Of a DNA stretch of 6,439 nucleotides, positions 1 to 5,184 are shown piece after piece; position 1 is the stretch's first letter, and each line of letters starts with the position of its first letter. The translations under genes and the position numbers were made by a program. The notes beneath the pieces were generated by a model. It searched no databases. It was not told the DNA's origin and worked only from the letters and a program-made list of their open reading frames with translations. The stretch comes from Candidatus Stahliibacteriota bacterium (GTDB lineage: Bacteria > Hydrothermota > UBA3073), in contig DAOUSS010000086.1 of assembly GCA_030627085.1 (NCBI GenBank), positions 1 to 6,439 of the forward strand. The letters run 5' to 3'.

Positions 1-42
1 ACTTTTAAGTTGCGCATTGAATCCAGAACAGCATCTTCTATT

Positions 43-60
43 CGCAGACTGAAGTCTGCG
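43..60. repeat. REP-like palindrome
   Basis: Two perfect 8-base arms (CGCAGACT and AGTCTGCG) are separated by GA and followed by GCTACC. Small GC-rich palindromes of this style (CGCAG-rich arms followed by GGCTACC) are scattered as intergenic REP-like elements in several bacterial phyla. Here it lies in non-coding DNA upstream of a broken gene. No coding function is seen around it. Confidence 0.7.
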
Positions 61-129
61 GCTACCAGATTCCTACTTTTTGCACAGCCTGTAAAGCTTG
101 CGACTACCTCACTGCTTACTGTCTTTCGT

Positions 130-144
130 CCCGCCAAGGGCGGG
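130..144. repeat. GC-rich palindrome CCCGCC-AAG-GGCGGG
   Basis: Six-base arms, CCCGCC and GGCGGG, flank a 3-base centre. It resembles the CCCGTCAAAGGCGGG hairpins inside the 47-bp direct repeats at 3800-3846 and 3875-3921, so it is probably a member of the same dispersed palindrome family. No T-run follows, so it is not a typical terminator. Confidence 0.6.
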
Positions 145-155
145 GCCCCTACCTG

Positions 156-183
156 TTTACTGCCTACTGCTTACTGCCTACTA
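156..183 (+). repeat. Degenerate 7-bp tandem array (YYTACTG)
   Basis: Four consecutive 7-base units can be read: TTTACTG, CCTACTG, CTTACTG, CCTACTA. Related words (CACTGCTTACTG) occur at about 109-120, so the array may once have been longer. It ends just before the ribosome-binding site of the pseudogene at 201. It is one of several short-period intergenic arrays in this window, the others having periods of 7, 8 and 10. Confidence 0.7.
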
Positions 184-200
184 TTTCAAAGGGAGGTTGG

Positions 201-556
201 ATGATATACCTTGACCACAATTCAACGACCAAAATGGATGAAAGAGTACCCTCAAAGATGATGCCATATTTTAGAGAAAACTTTGCCAATCCCTCCTCAA
301 CATACAGAATTGCACAGGAGGCAAAGGAGGCGCTGGAGGATGCAAGGGAGACTGTAGCAAACTGTCTCAAATGCGACCCGAAGGAAATATATTTTACCCT
401 CATGTCCTCCTTGCAATGGGTATTGAACCAGAAATTGCTTATGGCTCACTGCGATTCAGTCTCGGCAGGGAAAATACTGAAGAGGACATCGATAAAGTTC
501 TTGACATTCTTCCCCGGATCGTAGAAAAATTACGCTTGATGTCGCCATATGAATAG
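201..556 (+). pseudogene. Cysteine desulfurase (NifS/IscS) remnant, internal deletion with frame change
   Basis: Intact family members are PLP enzymes that convert cysteine to alanine and supply sulfur for Fe-S cluster and tRNA thiolation pathways. The first 66 codons from ATG 201 match the amino end (MIYLDHNSTTKMDERV, then the FANPSS motif and CDPKEIYFT). A good ribosome site (GGGAGG, 191-196) precedes them. From about 398, in a different frame, the sequence matches the carboxyl end: HVLLAMGIEPEIAYGSLRFSLGR, NTEEDIDKVL, then IVEKLRLMSPYE and a TAG at 554-556. About 270 central codons are absent compared with the usual length of about 390, including the PLP-binding lysine and the catalytic cysteine loop. 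The junction lies within about 395-401, and the lost length is not a multiple of three. No nifU-like gene or rrf2-like regulator is present beside it. It is either a genuine decayed gene or an assembly join; the two sequence ends themselves are clear. Confidence 0.87.
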
Positions 557-572
557 CTCCCAAACTTTTTCC

Positions 573-601
573 TTGACAGAGAAAGACTTTTATGGTATAA
601 T
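573..601 (+). promoter_or_regulatory. Perfect consensus sigma70-type promoter, no gene downstream
   Basis: TTGACA (573-578) and TATAAT (596-601) are separated by 17 bases, with a TG one base upstream of the -10 (593-594), an extended -10 feature. Transcription would begin near 608. It starts 17 bases after the stop of the cysteine desulfurase remnant. No credible open reading frame follows on the plus strand before metG, which is on the opposite strand. It may be the leftover promoter of a lost gene or may drive a short untranslated RNA. Confidence 0.75.
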
Positions 602-607
602 ACGACA

Positions 608-626
608 AGTTGACTAAATGTCAAGT
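608..626. promoter_or_regulatory. Dyad at transcription start (possible repressor operator)
   Basis: AGTTGAC-TAAAT-GTCAAGT has two 7-base arms matching at 6 of 7 positions around a 5-base centre. It begins at the predicted start point of the promoter at 573-601, a classic position for a repressor site. The TTGAC...GTCAA form recalls operators of Rrf2-family (IscR-like) regulators, which often sit with nifS/iscS genes. That link is inference from shape and neighbourhood only. Confidence 0.4.
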
Positions 627-679
627 CCGTAAAGCCCAGATTATACATTAAGAAACCACAAGATGATAAACATTCTTAT

Positions 680-824
680 ATCAAATATCAAACTTTAAAT
701 ATCAAAATTACAAATCAAAAATTAAAAAGAAGGGCCAGAGAGTGTATCATATTTTTGCATTTTAATATGTCATTTTGATTTTTGATACCTGCCTGCCGGT
801 AGGCGGGTTTGATTTTTTATTTTT
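680..824. repeat. AT-rich imperfect inverted repeat (MITE-like element)
   Basis: The left arm (about 680-712) is built from ATCAAA words (ATATCAAATATCAAAC, ATCAAAATTAC). The right arm (about 769-824) carries the complement (GTCATTTTGAT, TTTTGATA, GTTTGATTTTTTAT). The arms pair imperfectly around a centre of about 55 bases containing AGAAGGGCCAGAGAGTG. The right arm is interrupted by a 20-base GC-rich palindrome at 788-807. There is no transposase or open reading frame inside. This looks like a non-autonomous dispersed element rather than a gene. It occupies most of the 312-base gap between the pseudogene and metG. Confidence 0.55.
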
Positions 825-825
825 C
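788..825 (+). terminator. GC-rich hairpin plus T-rich tract; nested palindrome or intrinsic terminator
   Basis: The 20 bases at 788-807 fold as a continuous palindrome: 8 Watson-Crick pairs and 2 G-T wobbles (CCTGCCTGCC against GGTAGGCGGG). A T-rich run follows (TTTGATTTTTTATTTTT, 808-824). On the plus strand this has the form of a factor-independent terminator. The zero-base loop is unfavourable and the T-tract is interrupted. The hairpin splits the right arm of the AT-rich inverted repeat, so it may instead be an inserted small palindromic repeat. Confidence 0.35.
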
Positions 826-826
826 A

Positions 827-854
827 GTGAACCTCTGTGCCTATCTGTGGTTAA
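827..854 (-). repeat. Dispersed AACCACAGAT-type repeat, reverse orientation
   Basis: On the minus strand this reads TTAACCACAGAT followed by AGGCACAGAG and GTTCAC, in 10-base steps. The AACCRCAGAT word recurs on the plus strand at 3801, 3876 and 5060-5109. Runs of this kind (AACCACAGAGxCACAGAGG) are familiar intergenic repeats in many environmental bacterial genomes. It lies 14 bases downstream of the metG stop. Confidence 0.6.
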
Positions 855-868
855 TGCATGTTCTAGGT

Positions 869-2848
869 TCATTTCACCATGCATCCTGGAGGGACATCAC
901 TGTCCACAGTAAGGAGAACGGGTTTGCCATCGTGGTCTGCGGCGAGCAACATACCCCTTGACTCAACTCCCCTTATCTTTTTAGGTTCAAGGTTTAGAAG
1001 TACTACTATCTTTTTCCCGATAAGTTCTTCTGGATTGTAGACATCGCCTATACCAGCAACAAGATGTCTCATATCCCCGCCTGTATCCACAAGTAGTTTT
1101 ATAAGTTTATCGGTCCCCTCTATCTTTTCTGCATTCTTTATTTCCGCTATTCGTAAGTCGAGAGTCTCAAATTCACTGAATTTTATGATATCGCGCATCA
1201 TTTTCCTCCTTTCAATTTTTATCGTTTCATTTGAGACTGGTTTGAATAATATTTCAGTCTTTCCGAGTTGTGTACCTTGATTTATAATTGCACCTCCAAT
1301 ATCATCCCACTCCCAGTGTTTTATTCTAAGGAAATTCTTTATTTTTTCTGCCGAAAATGGCATAACGGGCTCTGCCATTACCCCGAGGTTCGCTATGAGC
1401 GTCGTTGAAGTCCATATGACCGTTGGAAGTCGTTCCCTGTCGTTTTTTATGACTTCCCAGGGTTTTAAATAGTCAAAGTATCTATTACCCTCTCTTGCGA
1501 GTTCCATAAATTTCTCTGTAGCACGCTTTGGACTGAAATTCTCGTATGCATCCTCCACCTCTTTCTTCTTTTCCTCTATTTTTTTTAGTATTTCCACATC
1601 GGCGGGTTGAAGACCACCCTTTTCCGGTATCCTTCCCCCCATATAGTTACTTATAAACTGTAATGTGCGATTGACAAGGTTGCCAAAAGTGCCCACGAGT
1701 TCATTATTATTTTTGTTTAGAAATCCATCCCAGGTAAAGTTACTGTCAGACCGTTCGGGTGCATTATTTGCAAGGGTGTATCTTAAGGGATCCGGGGGAA
1801 ATTTATCGAGATAGTCATCGAGCCAAATTGCCCAGTTTCTGGAGGTAGACATCTGTTTTGCCTCAATAGTCAGGAACTCGTTCGCTGGAATCTGGGATGG
1901 AAGTATAAATCCACCGTGAGCCATAAGCATAGCAGGCCAATTTATAGCATGGAAGACTATATTGTCCTTACCTATGAAGTGCACGAGTTCGGTGTCTTGA
2001 GAGAGCCAGTAATCTCTCCATTTCTCGGGCTTTCCAAGCTTCTGAGCCCATTCGATGGTTGACGATATATACCCTATGACATTATCAAACCAGACATAAA
2101 GAACCTTCCCATCTGCCTCGGGAAGTGGAACCGGGATACCCCATGAGATATCCCTGGTTATTGCTCTCGGGTTAAGCCCCTCTTTTATCCATCCAAGGGC
2201 AAAAGACCTGACATTCTCCTTCCAGTCTTGTTTACTGACCAGCCACTCCTTCAGATGGGATTCAAGCAAATCGAGTCTAAAGAACCACTGTTTGGTCTTT
2301 CTGTAAACAGGGGTAGAGCCACAGAGCTTACATCGTGGATTTTTGAGATTCCGTGGTTCAAGCCATTTTCCACACTCATCACACTGATCACCCCTCGCGC
2401 CTTCGGAGCCACAATAAGGACAGATTCCCTCTACATATCTATCCGGAAGAAATCTCTGGCACTTTGGGCAGAAGAACTGTTTCTCTGTTTTGGGCACGAT
2501 ATAACCCTTACTGTGAAGGTTGAGAAAGAAGTCCTGGGAAGTTTTGTGATGGAGTGGTATTGATGTTCTTGAAAAGTTGTCAAATTTTACACCAAATTTG
2601 GTGAAACTCTCCTTAATAGTTTTATGATAATAATTAACAACTTCCCGTGGGGTCTTTCCCTCTTGTTCCGCCTTTATTGTTATAGGTACGCCGTTTTCGT
2701 CTGTTCCACCTATGTGTATACAATTCCTCCTTCTCAATCTTTGGTATCTTACATACACATCTGCAGGTAGATAACATCCTGCAAGATGTCCGAGATGGAG
2801 CGGACCGTTTGCATATGGTAGCGCAGTTGTAACGAGTATTTTATTCAT
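869..2848 (-). CDS. metG: Methionine--tRNA ligase with C-terminal tRNA-binding domain
   Basis: A cytoplasmic class I enzyme that charges tRNA-Met with methionine using ATP, for both initiation and elongation. The protein is 659 residues. The ATP-site HIGH motif reads HLGH (18-21) after TTALPYANGPL. Four zinc-knuckle Cys pairs follow: 127/130, 143/146, 156/159 and 173/176. The second signature loop (332-336) reads QMSTS in place of KMSKS and is followed by RNWAIWL, a variant seen in archaeal- and Bacteroidetes/spirochaete-type MetRS. The anticodon-binding helical region spans about 380-545. A fused OB-fold tRNA-binding domain (about 555-659) starts near IIKFSEFETLDLRIAEI and contains NLEPKKIRGVESRGMLLAA. 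Length and domains are complete. The ATG start is supported by an AGGAG 10 bases upstream. It lies 6 bases after ricT and is very probably co-transcribed with it. No clear terminator is visible after the stop. Confidence 0.97.
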   Translation of the reverse strand: MNKILVTTALPYANGPLHLGHLAGCYLPADVYVRYQRLRRRNCIHIGGTDENGVPITIKAEQEGKTPREVVNYYHKTIKESFTKFGVKFDNFSRTSIPLHHKTSQDFFLNLHSKGYIVPKTEKQFFCPKCQRFLPDRYVEGICPYCGSEGARGDQCDECGKWLEPRNLKNPRCKLCGSTPVYRKTKQWFFRLDLLESHLKEWLVSKQDWKENVRSFALGWIKEGLNPRAITRDISWGIPVPLPEADGKVLYVWFDNVIGYISSTIEWAQKLGKPEKWRDYWLSQDTELVHFIGKDNIVFHAINWPAMLMAHGGFILPSQIPANEFLTIEAKQMSTSRNWAIWLDDYLDKFPPDPLRYTLANNAPERSDSNFTWDGFLNKNNNELVGTFGNLVNRTLQFISNYMGGRIPEKGGLQPADVEILKKIEEKKKEVEDAYENFSPKRATEKFMELAREGNRYFDYLKPWEVIKNDRERLPTVIWTSTTLIANLGVMAEPVMPFSAEKIKNFLRIKHWEWDDIGGAIINQGTQLGKTEILFKPVSNETIKIERRKMMRDIIKFSEFETLDLRIAEIKNAEKIEGTDKLIKLLVDTGGDMRHLVAGIGDVYNPEELIGKKIVVLLNLEPKKIRGVESRGMLLAADHDGKPVLLTVDSDVPPGCMVK

Positions 2849-2854
2849 AGTATG

Positions 2855-3676
2855 TTATCTCCTACCTAACAACATCTTTTCCAGTATTAACATCGGAGGT
2901 TTGGACACAGGCTGTATCTCCTCCAGATGTACCTGTAATTTCCCTCCATCGGGATATTTCACGGTGACAGTTTCGGTTATCAAATTTCTATCTATGATAA
3001 TTCCCTCGCCCTTATCTGTGTTAACAAGCGAACCAACAGCAGGGAATTTTTTTGCCTGCTCTTTGTAGAACTTCTCCTCGTACTTGAGACAACACATAAG
3101 TTTTCCGCAGACACCCGTTGCCTTGTCCGTTCCACAGGCAAGGTCTTGCAATCTCAACAGATTCGTGGTAATAGACTCAAAGTTATTGAGAAACTGCGAA
3201 CAACAGGTTCGCATTCCGCATACACCATATTCAGGGAAACATTTTGCGTAGTCTCTTGCTCCTATCTGTTGAAATACTACCTTTGTATTCCACTTTTTTG
3301 AAAGATATTTGGCAAGCAGTCTATAATCAGGTTTTGTATCAGCAAGGAAATAAAACTTTATTTTTTTGACATCAAATTGGATGTGGCATCCAACGAATTT
3401 CATCTGCAGGTTATACTCGGGTAAAAGGGCAATGCACTCTTTCGTTTTTTCAATCTCCTCCTTCTTCAGGGCTTCCATTTTTTCCTTATCCTCTTTTGTT
3501 GCCACACTTGCAAACCTATACGATACTATATGCGATTGAGGAAGTATCTCAAGTACATATCCAATATCTTTACCGCTTTCAGTCTTATATACAATATAGT
3601 CTCCCTTGGATATTCCGATATCAGGTGCCTTTACTACCCTTGTCTCCCTGTCTCCATAAGTAACCTTTAATAACAT
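2855..3676 (-). CDS. ricT: RicT/YaaT-like PSP1 domain protein
   Basis: 273 residues. The central PSP1 segment has the family signature: IGARDYAK (138-145), GVCGMRTCC (151-159) and GVCGKLMCCLKYE (188-200). Cysteines lie at 146, 153, 158/159, 181, 190 and 195/196. In Bacillus subtilis, RicT (YaaT) works with RicA and RicF in a complex that binds iron-sulfur clusters and promotes mRNA maturation by RNase Y. The cysteines seen here fit cluster binding, but partners in this organism are unknown. The start is set at ATG 3676, because a strong GGAGGTGA sits 5 bases upstream. The longer reading from TTG 3691 would begin inside that ribosome site. The gene sits between holB and metG, matching the Firmicutes order holB-yaaT-...-metS. 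It has its own perfect promoter at 3764-3792. Confidence 0.93.
   Translation of the reverse strand: MLLKVTYGDRETRVVKAPDIGISKGDYIVYKTESGKDIGYVLEILPQSHIVSYRFASVATKEDKEKMEALKKEEIEKTKECIALLPEYNLQMKFVGCHIQFDVKKIKFYFLADTKPDYRLLAKYLSKKWNTKVVFQQIGARDYAKCFPEYGVCGMRTCCSQFLNNFESITTNLLRLQDLACGTDKATGVCGKLMCCLKYEEKFYKEQAKKFPAVGSLVNTDKGEGIIIDRNLITETVTVKYPDGGKLQVHLEEIQPVSKPPMLILEKMLLGRR
2859..2863 (-). promoter_or_regulatory. metG ribosome-binding site overlapping ricT end
   Basis: The minus strand reads AGGAGATAACATACT then ATG. AGGAG lies 10 bases before the metG start, and its bases are also the last two Arg codons of ricT (AGG AGA), directly before the TAA. This arrangement suggests translational coupling of the two genes. 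Confidence 0.75.
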
Positions 3677-3681
3677 ATATC

Positions 3682-3689
3682 TCACCTCC
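3682..3689 (-). promoter_or_regulatory. Strong ricT ribosome-binding site (decides start)
   Basis: The minus strand reads GGAGGTGA, with 5 bases to ATG 3676 (8 bases from GGAGG). It is nearly a full anti-16S match and overlaps the alternative TTG at 3691-3689, so ATG 3676 is the likely true start. Confidence 0.8.
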
Positions 3690-3763
3690 AAAATCTGGTA
3701 TAAAATTATTACCCTATTTTAAGGGCCGACGTGGTTAACACTTTCTTGTTTTTAAGATACTTC

Positions 3764-3792
3764 ATTATAACACAAATTTGTGGATTTGTCAA
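3764..3792 (-). promoter_or_regulatory. Perfect consensus sigma70-type promoter for ricT-metG
   Basis: On the minus strand, TTGACA (3792-3787) and TATAAT (3769-3764) are separated by exactly 17 bases. Transcription would start near 3757, giving a leader of about 80 bases before ATG 3676. This gives ricT-metG its own promoter, independent of holB upstream. Confidence 0.85.
3771..3782. promoter_or_regulatory. Perfect 12-bp palindrome in the promoter spacer
   Basis: CACAAATTTGTG is a perfect dyad lying wholly between the -35 and -10 of the ricT-metG promoter. A symmetric site in the spacer could bind a dimeric repressor or a MerR-type spacer-binding activator. A 12-base AT-rich palindrome could also occur by chance, and no regulator gene is present nearby. 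Confidence 0.35.
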
Positions 3793-3799
3793 TAAAATT

Positions 3800-3846
3800 T
3801 AACCGCAGATTAGTCTTGTAGACACGCCTGTCCCGTCAAAGGCGGG
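3800..3846 (+). repeat. 47-bp direct repeat, copy A
   Basis: Matches copy B (3875-3921) at 45 of 47 positions. The unit starts with TAACCGCAGAT, continues TAGTCTTGTAGACACGCC, and ends in the hairpin-forming CCCGTCAAAGGCGGG. It begins 7 bases upstream of the ricT -35 element. The head of the unit belongs to the AACCRCAGAT family and the tail to the CCCGCC/GGCGGG palindrome family, so it looks like a composite element. Confidence 0.85.
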
Positions 3847-3874
3847 AATTTCAAATCGTGCAAAAATCAATAAT

Positions 3875-3921
3875 TAACCACAGATTAGTCTTGTAGGCAC
3901 GCCTGTCCCGTCAAAGGCGGG
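3875..3921 (+). repeat. 47-bp direct repeat, copy B
   Basis: Differs from copy A only at two positions (TAACCACAG for TAACCGCAG, and GTAGGCACG for GTAGACACG). The copies are 75 bases apart start to start. The near identity in non-coding DNA implies recent duplication or active copying. Confidence 0.85.
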
Positions 3922-3939
3922 GCATTGCTAACGGTTCAA

Positions 3940-3962
3940 CTGAGCCTTCGTCCCGAGCTCAG
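3940..3962. repeat. GC-rich inverted repeat CTGAGC/GCTCAG
   Basis: CTGAGC (3940-3945) and GCTCAG (3957-3962) form a 6-base stem around an 11-base loop. The flanks are GGTTCAAC and GGTTCACC. It is a local GC-rich island in AT-rich spacer. It resembles the small palindromes common in environmental genomes. It has no T-run, so termination is unlikely. Confidence 0.4.
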
Positions 3963-3998
3963 GCCGAGGGGTTCACCGAAGTTTGCTAATTGAATATC

Positions 3999-4077
3999 TT
4001 AATGACTAATGACCTAACGACTCTACGACGCAATGACTTAATTACTCAATGATCTAATTACCCAATAACTCAAGGAC
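3999..4077 (+). repeat. Degenerate 8-bp tandem array (YYAATKAC)
   Basis: About ten units can be read in register: TTAATGAC, a 7-base TAATGAC, CTAACGAC, TCTACGAC, GCAATGAC, TTAATTAC, TCAATGAT, CTAATTAC, CCAATAAC, TCAAGGAC. The last two positions (AC) and the central AA are best kept. The 5119-5184 array is made of the reverse complement of the same word, so the two arrays flank holB in opposite orientation. The rest of the 450-base gap between holB and ricT holds no gene. Confidence 0.75.
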
Positions 4078-4126
4078 GTATTGGCAGGGTCTAATCAGGG
4101 ATTTTTGTAGTTAGGTTTTTACAAAA

Positions 4127-5041
4127 CTAACCCATTTCCGGAAGGTTGTATGCGAGGTAATAGAGGATATTATTTGAACTTACATAGTAGTCCAGAGCGA
4201 GTGTAGCCTGTCGGATTATGCTCATTCCTTTAAGGGTGGAGGATAACCCCTTATCTACTATCTTTACATCGGTATTTCTCACCTCTAAACCAAAATGTTG
4301 GGCAAGCATATCTCCATAGAGTATATAGAGAGAATCCAGAAACTCTTCTATTGATATATCCTTGAGAGTGTTAACAGTGAAGAGGCGTTTCCTGACTGTC
4401 AGATTTGCAAATTTGATAGCAAGTTTTCTTGTGTTAGACTCTAAAAGGGATAATGCCCTTTCCATACTACCTCCCGAGAGGTTTGCCACTAATTCCGCAT
4501 TTTCTACTTTACGGGTTTTGAGTAACCTTCCAACCTCCAATTTACTCAATCGTCTGAATTTCACAATCTTACATCTAGAAATTATAGTCTGAAAGAGATA
4601 ATTAGGGTTTGATGATATAAGTATAATAGTCGTGTCAAAAGGAGGTTCTTCAAGAGTTTTTAAAAAGGCATTTTGTGCCTCTTCTGTCATAGTATCTGCG
4701 TCTTCTATTATTATTACCCTTCTCCCAATCGTTTTAAGAGTTACTGCTTGCTTTATCTCTCTTACTCTGTCTATCTTTATAGTCCCCTTTTCGTCCGGTG
4801 AGACTATGATGCAGTCCGGAAAATTACCTTTATCTATAAGGCTACAGTTTGTACAATTGTCGCAAGGGTCCACTCCCTTCTTATAGCAGTTAATTGCCTT
4901 TGCGAGATTGACGGCTGTTAGTTTCTTGCCAACTCCCCTTGGTCCGATGAAAAGATAGGAAGAAGGCAGTCTTTCTTTCATTATATCTTTCTGAAGGATC
5001 TCCTTTGCAATCTCCTGTCCTATGATATCATTAAAAGACAT
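4127..5041 (-). CDS. holB: DNA polymerase III delta' subunit (clamp loader)
   Basis: 304 residues from ATG 5041. Clamp loaders open the beta sliding clamp and place it on DNA during replication; delta' is the normally non-hydrolysing member of the AAA+ pentamer. The start MSFNDIIGQE is family-typical. The P-loop (33-40) reads GPRGVGKK, with Lys where ATP-binding DnaX has Thr. Zinc cysteines are at 52, 60, 63 and 66. The Walker B-like strand VIIIEDAD (109-116) is followed by LKTLEEPP (128-134). The SRC arginine-finger motif lies at 155-157. The modified P-loop and short length favour delta' over DnaX gamma/tau. An upstream in-frame GTG at 5065 lies inside an intergenic repeat word and is rejected; the ribosome site before ATG 5041 is weak (GAG only). 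The neighbourhood with ricT and metG supports holB. Confidence 0.9.
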   Translation of the reverse strand: MSFNDIIGQEIAKEILQKDIMKERLPSSYLFIGPRGVGKKLTAVNLAKAINCYKKGVDPCDNCTNCSLIDKGNFPDCIIVSPDEKGTIKIDRVREIKQAVTLKTIGRRVIIIEDADTMTEEAQNAFLKTLEEPPFDTTIILISSNPNYLFQTIISRCKIVKFRRLSKLEVGRLLKTRKVENAELVANLSGGSMERALSLLESNTRKLAIKFANLTVRKRLFTVNTLKDISIEEFLDSLYILYGDMLAQHFGLEVRNTDVKIVDKGLSSTLKGMSIIRQATLALDYYVSSNNILYYLAYNLPEMG

Positions 5042-5059
5042 AGTCTCAAAACATACTTT

Positions 5060-5109
5060 AACCACAGATGCGAAGAATTAACCGCAGATAAACGCAGATG
5101 CACGCAGAT
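5060..5109 (+). repeat. 10-bp tandem array (AACCRCAGAT)
   Basis: Five 10-base steps: AACCACAGAT, GCGAAGAATT (diverged), AACCGCAGAT, AAACGCAGAT, GCACGCAGAT. It lies immediately upstream of holB (start 5041). The same word is seen at 3801, 3876 and, reversed, at 827-854. Confidence 0.75.
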
Positions 5110-5118
5110 CAAAATATA

Positions 5119-5184
5119 GTAATTAAGTTATTAGGTAATTAGGTTATTAAAATCTTCAATTATAACCAGTTATTGAGTTATTTA
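5119..5184 (+). repeat. 8-bp tandem array (GTWATTAR), inverted relative to 3999-4077
   Basis: Four contiguous units (GTAATTAA, GTTATTAG, GTAATTAG, GTTATTAA; 5119-5150) are followed, after 18 unrelated bases, by GTTATTGA and GTTATTTA (5169-5184). Reverse complemented they read TTAATTAC, CTAATAAC and so on, the same family as the array beyond the other end of holB. Confidence 0.75.

Noticed and set aside
10..204. Open reading frame on the plus strand over the window start
   Set aside because: It runs through a palindrome and a 7-bp tandem array and encodes no recognisable protein; it overlaps the ribosome site of the desulfurase remnant.
164..648. Minus-strand frames opposite the cysteine desulfurase remnant (164-403, 439-648)
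   Set aside because: They are antisense to clear NifS/IscS-coding sequence and show no family features.
828..871. Inverted repeat TGAACCT (828-834) / AGGTTCA (865-871) as a metG terminator
   Set aside because: The loop is about 30 bases and no T-run follows on the minus strand; one arm includes the stop codon. Probably chance or part of a repeat.
2228..2563. Plus-strand frame inside metG
   Set aside because: Antisense shadow of the zinc-knuckle region of metG, with no ribosome site or recognisable product.
3677..3691. TTG start adding five residues to RicT
   Set aside because: The TTG overlaps the GGAGGTGA ribosome site that clearly serves ATG 3676.
3999..4077. CRISPR array
   Set aside because: The period is 8 bases with no spacers and no cas genes in view; it is a degenerate tandem repeat.
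4103..4126. AT-rich hairpin TTTTGTA/TACAAAA just after the holB stop
   Set aside because: Weak AT stem of 7 pairs with a 10-base loop and no proper T-tract after it on the minus strand, so not called as a terminator.
4362..4886. Plus-strand frames inside holB
   Set aside because: Antisense shadows of a well-supported gene.
5159..5164. TATAAT-like -10 for holB on the minus strand
   Set aside because: No acceptable -35 box 16-18 bases upstream (GGATAA at the right place), and it lies in AT-rich repeat DNA where such hexamers arise by chance.
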